In this document: positions 1 to 7,198 of the stretch, one piece after another
Layout of the letters: every line of letters starts with the position of its first letter
Position numbering within the stretch: position 1 is the first letter of the stretch
Assembly (NCBI GenBank): GCA_002478145.1
Contig: DLMI01000201.1
Span: forward strand, 1-9,469
Source of the DNA: Acidobacteria bacterium UBA7540
GTDB lineage: Bacteria > Acidobacteriota > Terriglobia > UBA7540
DNA length: 9,469 nucleotides
Direction of reading: 5' to 3'
Translations under genes and position numbers: made by a program
Notes under the pieces: generated by a model
Told to the model about the DNA's origin: nothing
What the model saw: the letters and a program-made list of their open reading frames with translations, nothing else
Databases searched by the model: none

Positions 1-2
1 CG

Positions 3-1826
3 ATTTGTCCTTCGCCTGCAATTTTCGTGGTCGGTCGAGACCGTGCCAAGCTCGGGTACTTCTGGAGGCACGCCTACCAGGTTGCCCGCTGCGGCCGTTA
101 TCAGGGCAGCGTCATCAATCCTGACAGTGGGTCTCCGGTCTACCTCGGTACAGAGGGCGAACGCCTCCTGGCGATGGACTTCAAGAAGGTGAAGCTCAGT
201 GAAACGCTGGGCCAGGCGGAAGAAACAAATCATGCTCGCCGGCCGCTCTACAGTGCGCTTTGGCAGGCAGATGGCCAGAAGATCCGACGCTTTGCACCTG
301 TCGACTTCATCGGTCGGTACATGGACAACTTTTTTGACTATGCGATTGCCGATGAGGTGCACGAGTTGAAGGGAGGAGACACGGCCCAGGGCAACGCCCT
401 TGGGACGCTCGCCTCCTGTGCCCGCCACATCGCAGTACTCACCGGCACACTGCTGGGCGGTTACGCACTGGACTTGTTCAACATCCTATTTCGTCTGGAA
501 CCTTCCAGGATGCTGGAAGAGGGTTTCGAGCATGGGGAAGCAGGTGTTCGGGCCTTCACCGAGACGTATGGCCTACTGGAGAAGATCACAGTAATCGAGC
601 CGGCTGATAACGCCTGTTCTGAAGCTCGGGTCACAACCCGGTCCCGCCACCGGCCGGGAGCGTCACCCCTGCTGTTCGGTCGCTTCCTGATGAGTCTTGG
701 CGCCTTCGTGTCGCTGGAAGACATCTCCGACGCTCTCCCTCCTTACCGAGAGGAAGTGGTCAGCATCGAAATGGATCAGCCGCTGAAGAAAGCGTACGAG
801 GATCTGGAAGAGGACATCAAGAAGGCACTCCGCGAGCATCGAGGCAACCAGTCAGTGATCAGCGTGGCGTTAAATGCTCTCCTTGCTTACCCTGACCGGC
901 CCTTCGGCTTCGGGGATTTGATTGGGCGGGAATTCAATCCTGAAACCCAACGTCGCGAACCGTTCTTGATCGCAGCGACGCACGACCTGGATCAGAACCT
1001 CGCGTATGCCAAAGAACGGCAGCTGGTGGAGGAAGTGAAGGCCTCGCTTGAACGCGGGAGGAAGGTGCAGGTCTACGCGGTCTATACCCAGAAGCGCGAC
1101 GTGACGCGCCGGCTGGAGAGCATCCTGGCAAAAGAAGGGATCCGTGTGGCTGTGCTAACCACGGAGGTTGCCCCGGAGCTGCGGGAGTCCTGGTACGAGC
1201 GTCAACTGCGCGCGGGCGTCCAGGTCGTGATTGCGCACCCGCGGTTGGTTCAGACGGGACTCGACCTTTGGTCCTTCCCCGACATTTTCTTCTACGAGAC
1301 CGGCTACTCGATTTACACCCTGCGGCAGGCCAGCCGACGGTCGTGGAGGATCGGACAGCGGTCGAACGTCAACGTCAAGTTCTTCTATTACGCTGGCACT
1401 ATGCAGGAAGCGTGTTTGCGGCTAATGGGGAAGAAGCTCCTGGTTTCTCTGGCGATGGAGGGGAAGTTTGCCAGCGACGGCCTGCAGGCGATCGACGAAG
1501 GCGATGACATTTTGATGGCAATGGCACGTGAGCTGGTAACCGAGAAAGGGATCGGAGAATCAGCGGACGCCGTTTGGAAAAGGCTCGTAGAAAAGCAAGC
1601 GGAAGTGTTCGGAGCGCGGCCGGTGGAGGCCCGCGAGCCGGAAATCGAAGCTGAACATCCTGTTCCGGACCTACCGGAAGTCATCACTCCACCCGTAGCA
1701 CCAATCCCGGCAGTAGTGACGCAACTCCTGATGTTCGGTAGTTCACTCGAAAACCTGCCCAAGCGCAAAGCTTCACGGCGCACAATGGCTGCTACCATCC
1801 CGTCGAGCCAGCTGGGACTGTTTTGA
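3..1826 (+). CDS. SNF2-type DEVH-box helicase, N-terminus missing (partial)
   Basis: This is the C-terminal part of a superfamily 2 ATP-dependent DNA helicase or translocase. The frame is open to the left edge, so the true start and the motif I nucleotide-binding loop lie outside the window. Counting residues from the GTG at 27, motif II is DEVH (109-112), motif III is LTGT (138-141), motif V lies at 400-414 (HPRLVQTGLDL) and motif VI at 434-444 (QASRRSWRIGQ). This order and the WRIGQ ending are typical of SNF2-like enzymes. The AKLG stretch near the start and the TLLGGYALDLF stretch after motif III resemble, from memory, helicases carried by plasmids and integrative elements. After about residue 530 comes a proline-rich linker, then QLLMF (566-570) and QLGLF as the last five residues, which look like beta-clamp-binding peptides. 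A terminator candidate follows at once. The helicase call is firm; substrate and role are inferred. Confidence 0.9.
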   Translation: MCPSPAIFVVGRDRAKLGYFWRHAYQVARCGRYQGSVINPDSGSPVYLGTEGERLLAMDFKKVKLSETLGQAEETNHARRPLYSALWQADGQKIRRFAPVDFIGRYMDNFFDYAIADEVHELKGGDTAQGNALGTLASCARHIAVLTGTLLGGYALDLFNILFRLEPSRMLEEGFEHGEAGVRAFTETYGLLEKITVIEPADNACSEARVTTRSRHRPGASPLLFGRFLMSLGAFVSLEDISDALPPYREEVVSIEMDQPLKKAYEDLEEDIKKALREHRGNQSVISVALNALLAYPDRPFGFGDLIGREFNPETQRREPFLIAATHDLDQNLAYAKERQLVEEVKASLERGRKVQVYAVYTQKRDVTRRLESILAKEGIRVAVLTTEVAPELRESWYERQLRAGVQVVIAHPRLVQTGLDLWSFPDIFFYETGYSIYTLRQASRRSWRIGQRSNVNVKFFYYAGTMQEACLRLMGKKLLVSLAMEGKFASDGLQAIDEGDDILMAMARELVTEKGIGESADAVWKRLVEKQAEVFGARPVEAREPEIEAEHPVPDLPEVITPPVAPIPAVVTQLLMFGSSLENLPKRKASRRTMAATIPSSQLGLF

Positions 1827-1854
1827 ATCATCCAAAATGAGGGGTAAACATCAC

Positions 1855-1881
1855 CGAGGAGGGCTTCCTCCTTGCCATTTT
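1855..1881 (+). terminator. Rho-independent terminator candidate after the helicase gene
   Basis: AGGAGG (1857-1862) pairs with CCTCCT (1867-1872) around a GCTT loop. A G-U and a C-G pair extend the stem to 8 bp (1855-1874). TTTT follows at 1878-1881 after three bases. It lies 28 bases past the helicase stop codon, where a terminator is expected. The T-run is short, so this is a moderate call. Confidence 0.5.
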
Positions 1882-2101
1882 CCGCGAGAGGTCGTCACCT
1901 TCCTGGCGCAGAGAATAGAAAAGGACCTAAAGCCCACGCGGAAGAAGTATAACAACGAAACGAAGTTCGTGATCAAGCAGACCTTCTGCGAGACCACACA
2001 GCATCCCACCCTAAACAACCCATGGGGTAAGCGAAGAAATGCGGAAATCTCCGGACGCACTGGGGAACCTCTACGACCATCGCCGGGTGATTAACCATAG
2101 G

Positions 2102-2130
2102 AAAAACTCCGATATCGGCTCGTCTCGAGT
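2102..2130 (-). terminator. Possible terminator of the nuclease operon
   Basis: Read on the minus strand just after the stop codon at 2132, CTCG-AGA-CGAG can form a 4-bp hairpin. It is followed by the perfect palindrome CCGATATCGG, and then AG and TTTTT. The position and T-run suit a terminator, but the stems are short and two foldings compete, so confidence is low. Confidence 0.3.
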
Positions 2131-2131
2131 G

Positions 2132-3259
2132 CTAAGGGACGGTCTCGGGAAATGGGAGGTAAGGCGTGGTCTTATCTCGGTGTCTCTTGGCCCTTATCTT
2201 TGGCGCCTTCTTCTTTCGACCCTCAGGAAGGGGATGTTTGATCTTGTTCGTGGCCCAGCGTGTGATGATTTTTGCTGCGATTTCTTGTTGGCCGGATATC
2301 CCGGCGAGTGCAGTTCCGTGGGGAAAGCGCACATACCGGTCGTCCTTTAACTTTACTTCATAGTTGCCAGCACGCTTCTTAAAAGCGACAAGCCCTGCTT
2401 GCCTCAGGAATTCAAGGGCTCGCTTCACATCCTTGGCTGTAAGGGGAACTTCGATGTCGGGAAGAGCTGGCACCTGGTCGAGGCCATGAGCCGGAATGAT
2501 CAGAGAACTGCTGACCCGTCCATTCGCCGCCATTTCAGCTCGCTGGTCCTCTGAAAGATAATGCTTTGCATAAACGGTCCACCATATCACTGCTGCATAG
2601 CTGTCGACAATTTGGTCGTTAGCTTTGTGAAATCTGTCTCGAACGAACTTGAAGTTATCAGCTTTCACTGGGTAGCCGCGGACTGAATTCATCGCTCTCC
2701 CGAAGGATGAAGGAGGACACCGGCCATTGCGGTCATCAGCGACCCTAGTGAAAAACATGCGGGTGCCTTCGGGCGCTACCTCAAGGCTATAGCGGAAAAC
2801 AACCAACGGGAAAGGGATCTTCTCTCTTTCCCATTCGCCGAAGAGTTTGTCGAGGTTCGCCTCTCCAGGCAGGTTCTGATACCCGAGCAACACGCAGTGC
2901 GCTCGTTCGAATTTCTTCACACTATGGTCAGCTAGAAGACACCCCTCGCTTTTCCCATATTTTGTGATCTGGTCCACGTCAGCATTGTTCCAAGAGGACT
3001 TCAATTCTAGAAGGAAGCTGAAAGACGGCCTTTGCCAGATCACGCCATCGGGTGTGTATGGATCTACGTCGGAGCCGTGAAGCGAGACCATTGGCTTGAA
3101 ATCGTATGCAACGGTTTCCTCTGAGATTTCCTTGACGTATTTGAGAACGAAAGCAAGCGCCGCGAGCGCATCCAGAGTCCGGTCTTGTGCAGCATACTCC
3201 TTATGCTTCTCTTGAAATAACTTATGGATTTGATCTTCGGCGCTTTCCGTTTCGGCCAT
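2132..3259 (-). CDS. PD-(D/E)XK nuclease-like protein with basic tail
   Basis: Counting from the ATG at 3259 (375 residues), the protein has the signature of a PD-(D/E)XK nuclease core: PDG with D71, then FLLELK with E85 and K87, then QITKY with Q97 and Y101, matching the QxxxY element known from RecB-like and lambda-exonuclease-like nucleases. These residues would bind metal and cut DNA. A segment near 275-315 looks like a small winged helix, and the last 40 residues carry a Lys/Arg-rich tail (RKKK, RAKRHR) suited to nucleic-acid contact. The ATG lies 4 bases after the upstream stop codon, so the two genes are surely cotranscribed. A TTG at 3280 would add seven residues and overlap the upstream gene; I prefer the ATG, although its GAGGGG ribosome site is 13 bases away. 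GC is lower than in flanking genes. The nuclease fold is likely; a defence role is inference, and I know no close family. Confidence 0.8.
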   Translation of the reverse strand: MAETESAEDQIHKLFQEKHKEYAAQDRTLDALAALAFVLKYVKEISEETVAYDFKPMVSLHGSDVDPYTPDGVIWQRPSFSFLLELKSSWNNADVDQITKYGKSEGCLLADHSVKKFERAHCVLLGYQNLPGEANLDKLFGEWEREKIPFPLVVFRYSLEVAPEGTRMFFTRVADDRNGRCPPSSFGRAMNSVRGYPVKADNFKFVRDRFHKANDQIVDSYAAVIWWTVYAKHYLSEDQRAEMAANGRVSSSLIIPAHGLDQVPALPDIEVPLTAKDVKRALEFLRQAGLVAFKKRAGNYEVKLKDDRYVRFPHGTALAGISGQQEIAAKIITRWATNKIKHPLPEGRKKKAPKIRAKRHRDKTTPYLPFPETVP

Positions 3260-3263
3260 ATCG

Positions 3264-4310
3264 CTAAACGCGCCCCTCAAGCAGGTCGCGCAAGTGGTAC
3301 TCGTGGGGCGCCTCTAGGGCAACTGCTGCCTCACGGAAAACTTCGGCGAGATTAGTGTGAAGACGGAGAAAAGACGCTGCCGAGGCTTCGCTCCGTCCGT
3401 GCAAGTAAATTGTTGAAGAGTCTGTGATGAAGACATCGAACTCACCGCCATCTTCATAGTTGGTGAGTGTGGCGTGAAAATAGGGATTTGCATGAATCAG
3501 TGCCATGGTCGTCCGGGGTAAGCGATTAAGAGCTTCCAATACGCTCCTGTAACCTGCTTGCTCTGTAAAGACGGGTTCCGGGAAACGCAAGCCCACGAAG
3601 CGTCCCTTTGCCTCCTCGAATGGCTTCACCGAGGCTACCATTTCATCGCTCAACTGCCCGAGGATGAGTTCAAGAAGTGGTCCCACTTCGCCTCTGTGAT
3701 AGCTGATATAACCAATGCGACTGACGGTGAACTCGCAACTGGTTTCTGTCCCCGTTGGAGCCACCATTCGTGCAAGCTTGAGTACTCTCTGCTCATCTTC
3801 CAGTTTCGCGAAGAAAATCGCGGCATTCCCTGGCCTTAAGTTGATGTCTGCGCCGCCTTCATGTGGCCGGCTGGGGTACGAAACGCCTCTTACGACATTT
3901 GTCTGCTCAAAGGGACTGTGGGGATGCAAACGAACACAGGACTTTGCCAGCCGATGTCCTATGGGAAACAAGTGGGCCCTACCGCGTGCCCTCCCAAGCA
4001 ACTTGTAAATGAACCTTAGCGCTCGGCGAGGTTTCACAAGCGAGAAGAAAAGGTACAGTTGGTGCTTGTGGAACGGAAGATGCCAGAAAATAGCTTCCGA
4101 TTTCTTTCCTGTCCTGCCGATGAAAGTTACTTTACCCGCCAAGTCGGCCGCAGGAACAATTTGTGAATGAACGGCCTCCAAGTTAAGAGCTGCGGCTAAG
4201 TCCGCCTCAACAAGCGGGGAAAGCACAAACCAGAATGTCCCGGCAAAATAGGGGTCGGAAATTGCCCTTTCCTGAATCCAGTCGCGAAACTGTTCCATGC
4301 CGTGGTCCAT
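3264..4310 (-). CDS. Protein of unknown family, first gene of the nuclease operon
   Basis: A soluble-looking protein of 348 residues from the ATG at 4310. I do not recognise its family. Visible features are a FWFVLSPLVEADLAAAL segment near the N-terminus, a Lys/Arg-rich stretch in the first half (KPRRALRFIYKLLGRARGRAH), and a C-terminal third with alternating hydrophobic strands (FDVFITDSSTIYLHGRS) followed by a helix. There is no signal peptide, no clear membrane segment, no Walker motif and no obvious nuclease triad. It ends 4 bases before the ATG of the PD-(D/E)XK gene, so it probably works with that protein. An in-frame TTG at 4358 would extend it by 16 residues, but that extension overlaps a plausible promoter and lacks a ribosome site. 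Another ATG lies at 4298. It is certainly an open gene by length and gene order; its function is unknown. Confidence 0.75.
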   Translation of the reverse strand: MDHGMEQFRDWIQERAISDPYFAGTFWFVLSPLVEADLAAALNLEAVHSQIVPAADLAGKVTFIGRTGKKSEAIFWHLPFHKHQLYLFFSLVKPRRALRFIYKLLGRARGRAHLFPIGHRLAKSCVRLHPHSPFEQTNVVRGVSYPSRPHEGGADINLRPGNAAIFFAKLEDEQRVLKLARMVAPTGTETSCEFTVSRIGYISYHRGEVGPLLELILGQLSDEMVASVKPFEEAKGRFVGLRFPEPVFTEQAGYRSVLEALNRLPRTTMALIHANPYFHATLTNYEDGGEFDVFITDSSTIYLHGRSEASAASFLRLHTNLAEVFREAAVALEAPHEYHLRDLLEGRV

Positions 4311-4781
4311 TGATTTTCTGCCGCGCTTGAGAGTATAACGGATCCACCGCCTTTGCAAGCGGAGCAGGCATGTCGCGGGGTTGATCTACATGTCAAGCAT
4401 TCGGTTCCAATCGAACGGAGTCAGGCCTCGCGATTGCCACAGGCCGGCCTCGGTCCCTTGATTCTCCTCTTTACAGCCTTCGAACTTCTCCCGGGAGCAT
4501 CCTACTAAACCCCGCCAACCACACGCCTGCTGATCTGCGTACCGCGTCATTACTCTCCCCCTTTCCGGCTTGACTATCCCGGCCACTCTCCCTTTCCAAC
4601 GCCTCTTCTTCTCGCGGGGACCGCGAGCTGGGGGAGACGTCTACGCGCGCGACCTTCCCGGTATGTGGTTCCACCATAAACAAAGTGAAGTGTGAAGTTT
4701 TTCCGTTCCCCCTCCAGAAGCGGCCCATGGCCAAGCGAAGGGGAAGGGATGAAGTCAACCAACTTTGGAAGGAGTCCTCAA
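4311..4781. other. Divergent intergenic region with C/T-rich tract and hairpin
   Basis: About 470 bases between the divergent nuclease operon and the small plasmid-family gene. It holds the operon promoter candidate at 4332-4358. A pyrimidine-rich stretch runs from about 4550 to 4612. A perfect 7-bp hairpin, CTCGCGG-GGA-CCGCGAG, lies at 4611-4627, flanked by CTCCCCC (4555-4561) and GGGGGAG (4630-4636), which could pair over it. Long minus-strand frames cross this region but show no domain. I found no convincing plus-strand promoter for the gene at 4782. Confidence 0.5.
4332..4358 (-). promoter_or_regulatory. Promoter candidate for the two-gene nuclease operon
   Basis: On the minus strand, TTGCAA (4358-4353) and TATACT (4337-4332) lie 15 bases apart, about 22 bases before the ATG at 4310. 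The -10 box matches the consensus in five of six positions; the spacer is short. A perfect TTGACA at 4396-4391 lies further upstream but has no good -10 box at 16-18 bases, so it is a weaker alternative. Confidence 0.4.
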
Positions 4782-5057
4782 ATGCAAGCCCTATTTCCCC
4801 TAGGTCAGATCGTTGCCACGCCCGGCGCTCTGGAGACCTTGGCGCGGGCAAACCAGACGCCCAATGAGTTCCTGCTCCGCCACGTCTCTGGCGACTGGGG
4901 AGAGTTAGACGCGCATGACTTGGCCGAAAACATGTACAGCCTGAAGCACGGTTTCCGAGTGATGAGCAGTTATCGAACGAAGTCTGGCGACACGCTTTGG
5001 TTGATAACTGAAGCGGACCGAGCCAGCACGACTCTCCTTCTGCCCGAGGAGTATTGA
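4782..5057 (+). CDS. Small conserved plasmid/ICE-associated protein, function unknown
   Basis: A 91-residue protein with no catalytic motif, signal peptide or membrane segment. Its sequence, with LFPLGQIVATPGAL at the start, SGDWGELDAHD in the middle and LWLITEADRASTTLLLPEEY at the end, matches my memory of a widespread small family found on plasmids, integrative elements and genomic islands, sometimes named plasmid-related protein. The family's function is not known to me. I chose the ATG at 4782 because AAGGAG (4769-4774) lies 7 bases upstream and because the recalled family begins here; the open frame reaches back to 4692, but that extension looks noncoding. The next gene on the same strand starts 120 bases downstream, so they may share a transcript. 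It is the best single marker that this window is mobile-element DNA. Confidence 0.85.
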   Translation: MQALFPLGQIVATPGALETLARANQTPNEFLLRHVSGDWGELDAHDLAENMYSLKHGFRVMSSYRTKSGDTLWLITEADRASTTLLLPEEY

Positions 5058-5095
5058 GTCCACCAATTGGGTGTGATCGAGGCCCGTTCCGTAGC

Positions 5096-5128
5096 GGTAA
5101 AACTTCACACATTAGAAATGCTTTTACC
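5096..5128. repeat. Inverted repeat upstream of the Mre11-like gene
   Basis: GGTAAAA (5096-5102) and TTTTACC (5122-5128) form a perfect 7-bp inverted repeat with a 19-base spacer, 50 bases before the phosphoesterase start. It could be an operator, or a hairpin in the leader of a readthrough transcript from the small upstream gene. A TGTTTTAGG tail follows, too weak for a confident terminator. Confidence 0.35.
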
Positions 5129-5177
5129 TGTTTTAGGAGCAACAACGGCAACCACGGCGGAAAGGAGCACCTTCATC

Positions 5178-6329
5178 ATGGCGTTCTTGTGCGCACATCT
5201 GGGTGACATACATTTGGAAGAGGATCACTACTTCGCCGACACCGCGCAGTGTCTGGAATGGTTTGTCGCAGATGCCATCCAGGCGAGCGTTGACCTCTTT
5301 GTGATCAACGGTGACCTCACGACCTACAAGGCCACGATTAAAGAACGGAACTTCTGGGTTGACAGGCTGGTCGAAATGGCCAACCACGCGCCCGTAATAC
5401 TGGTGGCGGGAAATCACGGGGCGGAGCTGGAGGGCGATTTATATGTGTTTGGTCGGGCTAAGGGGAAGCACCCGATATACCTTTGCACTGAGCCGGAGTT
5501 CATTGAGCTGGGTGATGTAGCCGTCGCGGTCTTCCCGTATCCTCGCAAAGCTGTGATGGCTCGCAACGAGCAAAGTCTGGGTGAGACCTTCGCCCGGCAA
5601 CTCGATGAGTTCAGCCGGCGCTTTGAGCAGCGGCCTGGATGCTACAAGCTTTTCTTTGGGCATTTCGGGGTGGCCGGCGCCAGGGTGAGCAGTGGTCAGC
5701 CGTTGGTCGGGCGATGCGCGGAGTATCCCCTTGATCCGTTACGTAGCTTGAAGGCGCAGTATGTCGGGCTCAGCCACGTTCACCTGCGGCAGCAGCTCGC
5801 CCCGCGCATTTGGTATGCCGGGTCCCTTTCCCGGTGTGATTACAGCGAGGTCGAAGACAAAGGCTACCACATGGTGACACTTCACGCTCCCGAGCTTCGC
5901 CTGGACTTGTCGGACCTGGACGTTGAGTTTAGGATATCGCCCACCCGCCGGATGATCGAGCTTCAAGCCGTATACGAGGACGGAGAGCTACGGCTACCCG
6001 ACAACTTGGATCCACTCACCTTGAAAGACTCTCGGGTGAAAGTCGTGGTGACGGTCCCCAACGGACCTGACCACTTGCTAAGCCGCGACCAGCAGGAGAA
6101 TCTCCGGGAGAAGCTATTGGCTGCCAACCCCGCCGAACTGAAGGTGAAGATTGAGCACGATGCGGACACTCCGGCAGAGCCTGCTCCTATCGCTGCCGCC
6201 CGCTCAGCGGAGGAGAAGCTTCGTGCCTACTGGGACATGAAAGGCACCCCGCCAGCCGACCGCCAGGAGCGGTTGCTTACCAAGCTGGCGGAAGTGGAGA
6301 AAGCAGTTCTCTTCAGTCGGGAAAGCTGA
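5178..6329 (+). CDS. Mre11/SbcD-type metallophosphoesterase (DNA end nuclease)
   Basis: A 383-residue calcineurin-like phosphoesterase of the Mre11/SbcD type, expected to bind two metal ions and cut DNA ends or hairpins with a Rad50/SbcC partner. The metal motifs appear in order: GDIH (D10, H12), NGDL (D46), GNH (N79, H80), GHFG (H162) and SHVH (H200, H202), followed by WYAGSLSR at 212-219, a typical Mre11 segment. A beta-rich capping region follows, and a helical tail after about residue 343 probably contacts the coiled coil of the ATPase partner. The third motif reads GNHG instead of the usual GNHD/E. The ATG at 5178 was chosen because AAGGAG lies 10 bases upstream and the phosphoesterase fold starts immediately; the open frame from 5067 adds 37 residues of no known family. 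The likely partner is the Rad50-like gene at 7272, separated by an opposed regulator gene. The length is close to E. coli SbcD, about 400 residues. Confidence 0.9.
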   Translation: MAFLCAHLGDIHLEEDHYFADTAQCLEWFVADAIQASVDLFVINGDLTTYKATIKERNFWVDRLVEMANHAPVILVAGNHGAELEGDLYVFGRAKGKHPIYLCTEPEFIELGDVAVAVFPYPRKAVMARNEQSLGETFARQLDEFSRRFEQRPGCYKLFFGHFGVAGARVSSGQPLVGRCAEYPLDPLRSLKAQYVGLSHVHLRQQLAPRIWYAGSLSRCDYSEVEDKGYHMVTLHAPELRLDLSDLDVEFRISPTRRMIELQAVYEDGELRLPDNLDPLTLKDSRVKVVVTVPNGPDHLLSRDQQENLREKLLAANPAELKVKIEHDADTPAEPAPIAAARSAEEKLRAYWDMKGTPPADRQERLLTKLAEVEKAVLFSRES

Positions 6330-6391
6330 ACACAATCATTCTTATCTGCCGTCAACTCTGTGGCTCGAAGCCCCCAGCAGCCCATTAACTC

Positions 6392-6437
6392 GGCCCGAAA
6401 AACAGCTCTACGGAGCGATAGGGCGCGATTCCGGGCC
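6392..6437. repeat. Nested hairpin between convergent genes
   Basis: GCTC-TACG-GAGC (6405-6416) is a short stem closed by a C(UACG)G tetraloop, one of the very stable UNCG loops. It is enclosed by GGCCCG (6392-6397) and CGGGCC (6432-6437). It lies between the phosphoesterase stop and the convergent XRE stop. There is no T-run, so if it ends transcription it is not a standard intrinsic terminator. A second stem, CCGCC-ATT-GGCGG, lies at 6493-6505. Confidence 0.3.
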
Positions 6438-6546
6438 ATCCCACAAGGCAAGGCGGCAATCTTGGGGACCCTGGGCAATCTGGCGACCTGCGCCGCCATT
6501 GGCGGTACGGCGGCTTTGGCAGGCCATCAAACGATTCTTGGTTTAG

Positions 6547-6927
6547 TCAGCGCGTGGCCAATCCCTTGGCGAAAGACAGGAAGAGACCCTGATCGGTCTC
6601 GGGGATGCGCAACAAAAGGGGCCTCAGCTTCAAGAGGAAGCGAGCCTCTGTTCCGGCCTTGCCGCCTTCTTGAGCAAGTTTTTCCAGAGTCTCTAGAGCT
6701 TTCAACCGGCGCGTGGTCGGCCCTTGTTCGCCGGAATAAAAAAGCTCATACAAGGGGACATCCAACGCCTCAGCAAGGCGTTGCAGAGTTTCAAGCGTGG
6801 GGACGGTGTGGCCGTTTTCCACGCGGGAGATGTAGCAACGCAATAGGCCCGTCCGGTGTTCTACATCGCCCTGAGACATTCCCTTCACTTCGCGGAGTAG
6901 GCGAAGGCGAGCGGCAATAGGCAGCAT
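6547..6927 (-). CDS. XRE-family helix-turn-helix transcriptional regulator
   Basis: A 126-residue DNA-binding regulator. Residues 7-64 form a Cro/CI-type helix-turn-helix domain: RLRLLREVKGMSQGDVE, then the recognition region around YISRVENGHTVP, then LETLQRLAEALDVPLYELF. The rest is helical (KALETLEKLAQ; FLLKLRPLLLRI) and probably dimerises. There is no peptidase or ligand domain. The ATG at 6927 has GAAGGGA about 6 bases upstream, and a good promoter lies at 6975-7003. The gene is convergent with the Mre11-like gene and divergent from the Rad50-like gene, whose promoter carries an inverted repeat, so it likely regulates itself and perhaps the ATPase gene. I recall very similar small regulators with ISRVENGH in Acidobacteriota genomes, but cannot verify this here. 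The XRE call is firm; its targets are inferred. Confidence 0.92.
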   Translation of the reverse strand: MLPIAARLRLLREVKGMSQGDVEHRTGLLRCYISRVENGHTVPTLETLQRLAEALDVPLYELFYSGEQGPTTRRLKALETLEKLAQEGGKAGTEARFLLKLRPLLLRIPETDQGLFLSFAKGLATR

Positions 6928-6974
6928 GTTTGTATCCCTTCTTGGGTTATCGCTGCATGGAACTTGTAGGTTGC

Positions 6975-7003
6975 ATCGTACGCGAAGCGCCGTCGAGTTT
7001 CAA
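6975..7003 (-). promoter_or_regulatory. Sigma-70-type promoter of the XRE gene
   Basis: On the minus strand, TTGAAA (7003-6998) and TACGAT (6980-6975) are separated by exactly 17 bases. They match the consensus in five and four of six positions. Transcription would start near 6968, leaving a leader of about 40 bases before the ATG at 6927. Confidence 0.6.
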
Positions 7004-7198
7004 GCGTCATCCTGGAATACCGGAGGAGCACGGACGGGGCGCTCTCCCCTCAACCAAACTGGGAAACCACTGTGGGGGCCACACAGCGCGATTGTGAGGG
7101 CCTGTAGAAGGCAAGGCGAAAACTACCCGTATTTCTGGCAACCTATTCCATTCAAACCCGCATGAATATTGATACCGACGAACATCCGAAGATTCCTA

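Larger units (their letters stand above)
1827..2131. other. Intergenic region between convergent genes
   Basis: About 305 bases between the helicase stop and the stop of the minus-strand nuclease-like gene. The two genes converge here. It holds a terminator candidate on each strand (1855-1881 plus, 2102-2130 minus). Two overlapping open frames of 70-85 codons on opposite strands have no recognisable domain and no good ribosome-binding site, and I do not call them genes. Confidence 0.6.

Noticed and set aside
1388..1831. 147-codon open frame on the minus strand
   Set aside because: It is antisense to helicase motif VI and the C-terminal tail, without a recognisable domain.
1837..2094. 85-codon open frame on the plus strand (and a 69-codon one opposite)
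   Set aside because: It starts before the terminator candidate, has no ribosome site or family resemblance, and the opposite strand is open at the same place, as expected by chance.
4400..4425. tRNA-like T-arm (GGTTCCAATCGAAC) as a possible attachment site
   Set aside because: The stems do not pair as in a T-arm, no cloverleaf can be built around it, and no second copy or integrase is present.
4471..5151. 226-codon open frame on the minus strand
   Set aside because: It runs antisense through the 91-residue plasmid-family gene, which has a strong ribosome site and a recognisable family. The translation is low-complexity, rich in Arg and Ser, with no domain.
5067..5177. Extended N-terminus of the Mre11-like protein
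   Set aside because: The 37 extra residues resemble no phosphoesterase, cover the inverted repeat at 5096-5128, and precede a good ribosome site and an ATG where the fold begins.
6360..6920. 186-codon open frame on the plus strand
   Set aside because: It covers the XRE gene in reverse; the XRE protein has a clear helix-turn-helix, a promoter and a ribosome site, while this frame has none of these.
6786..7007. 13-base exact repeat GAGTTTCAAGCGT at 6786-6798 and 6995-7007 as a possible operator pair
   Set aside because: One copy lies inside the XRE coding sequence and the other over its -35 box. About one 13-base repeat is expected by chance in a window this long.
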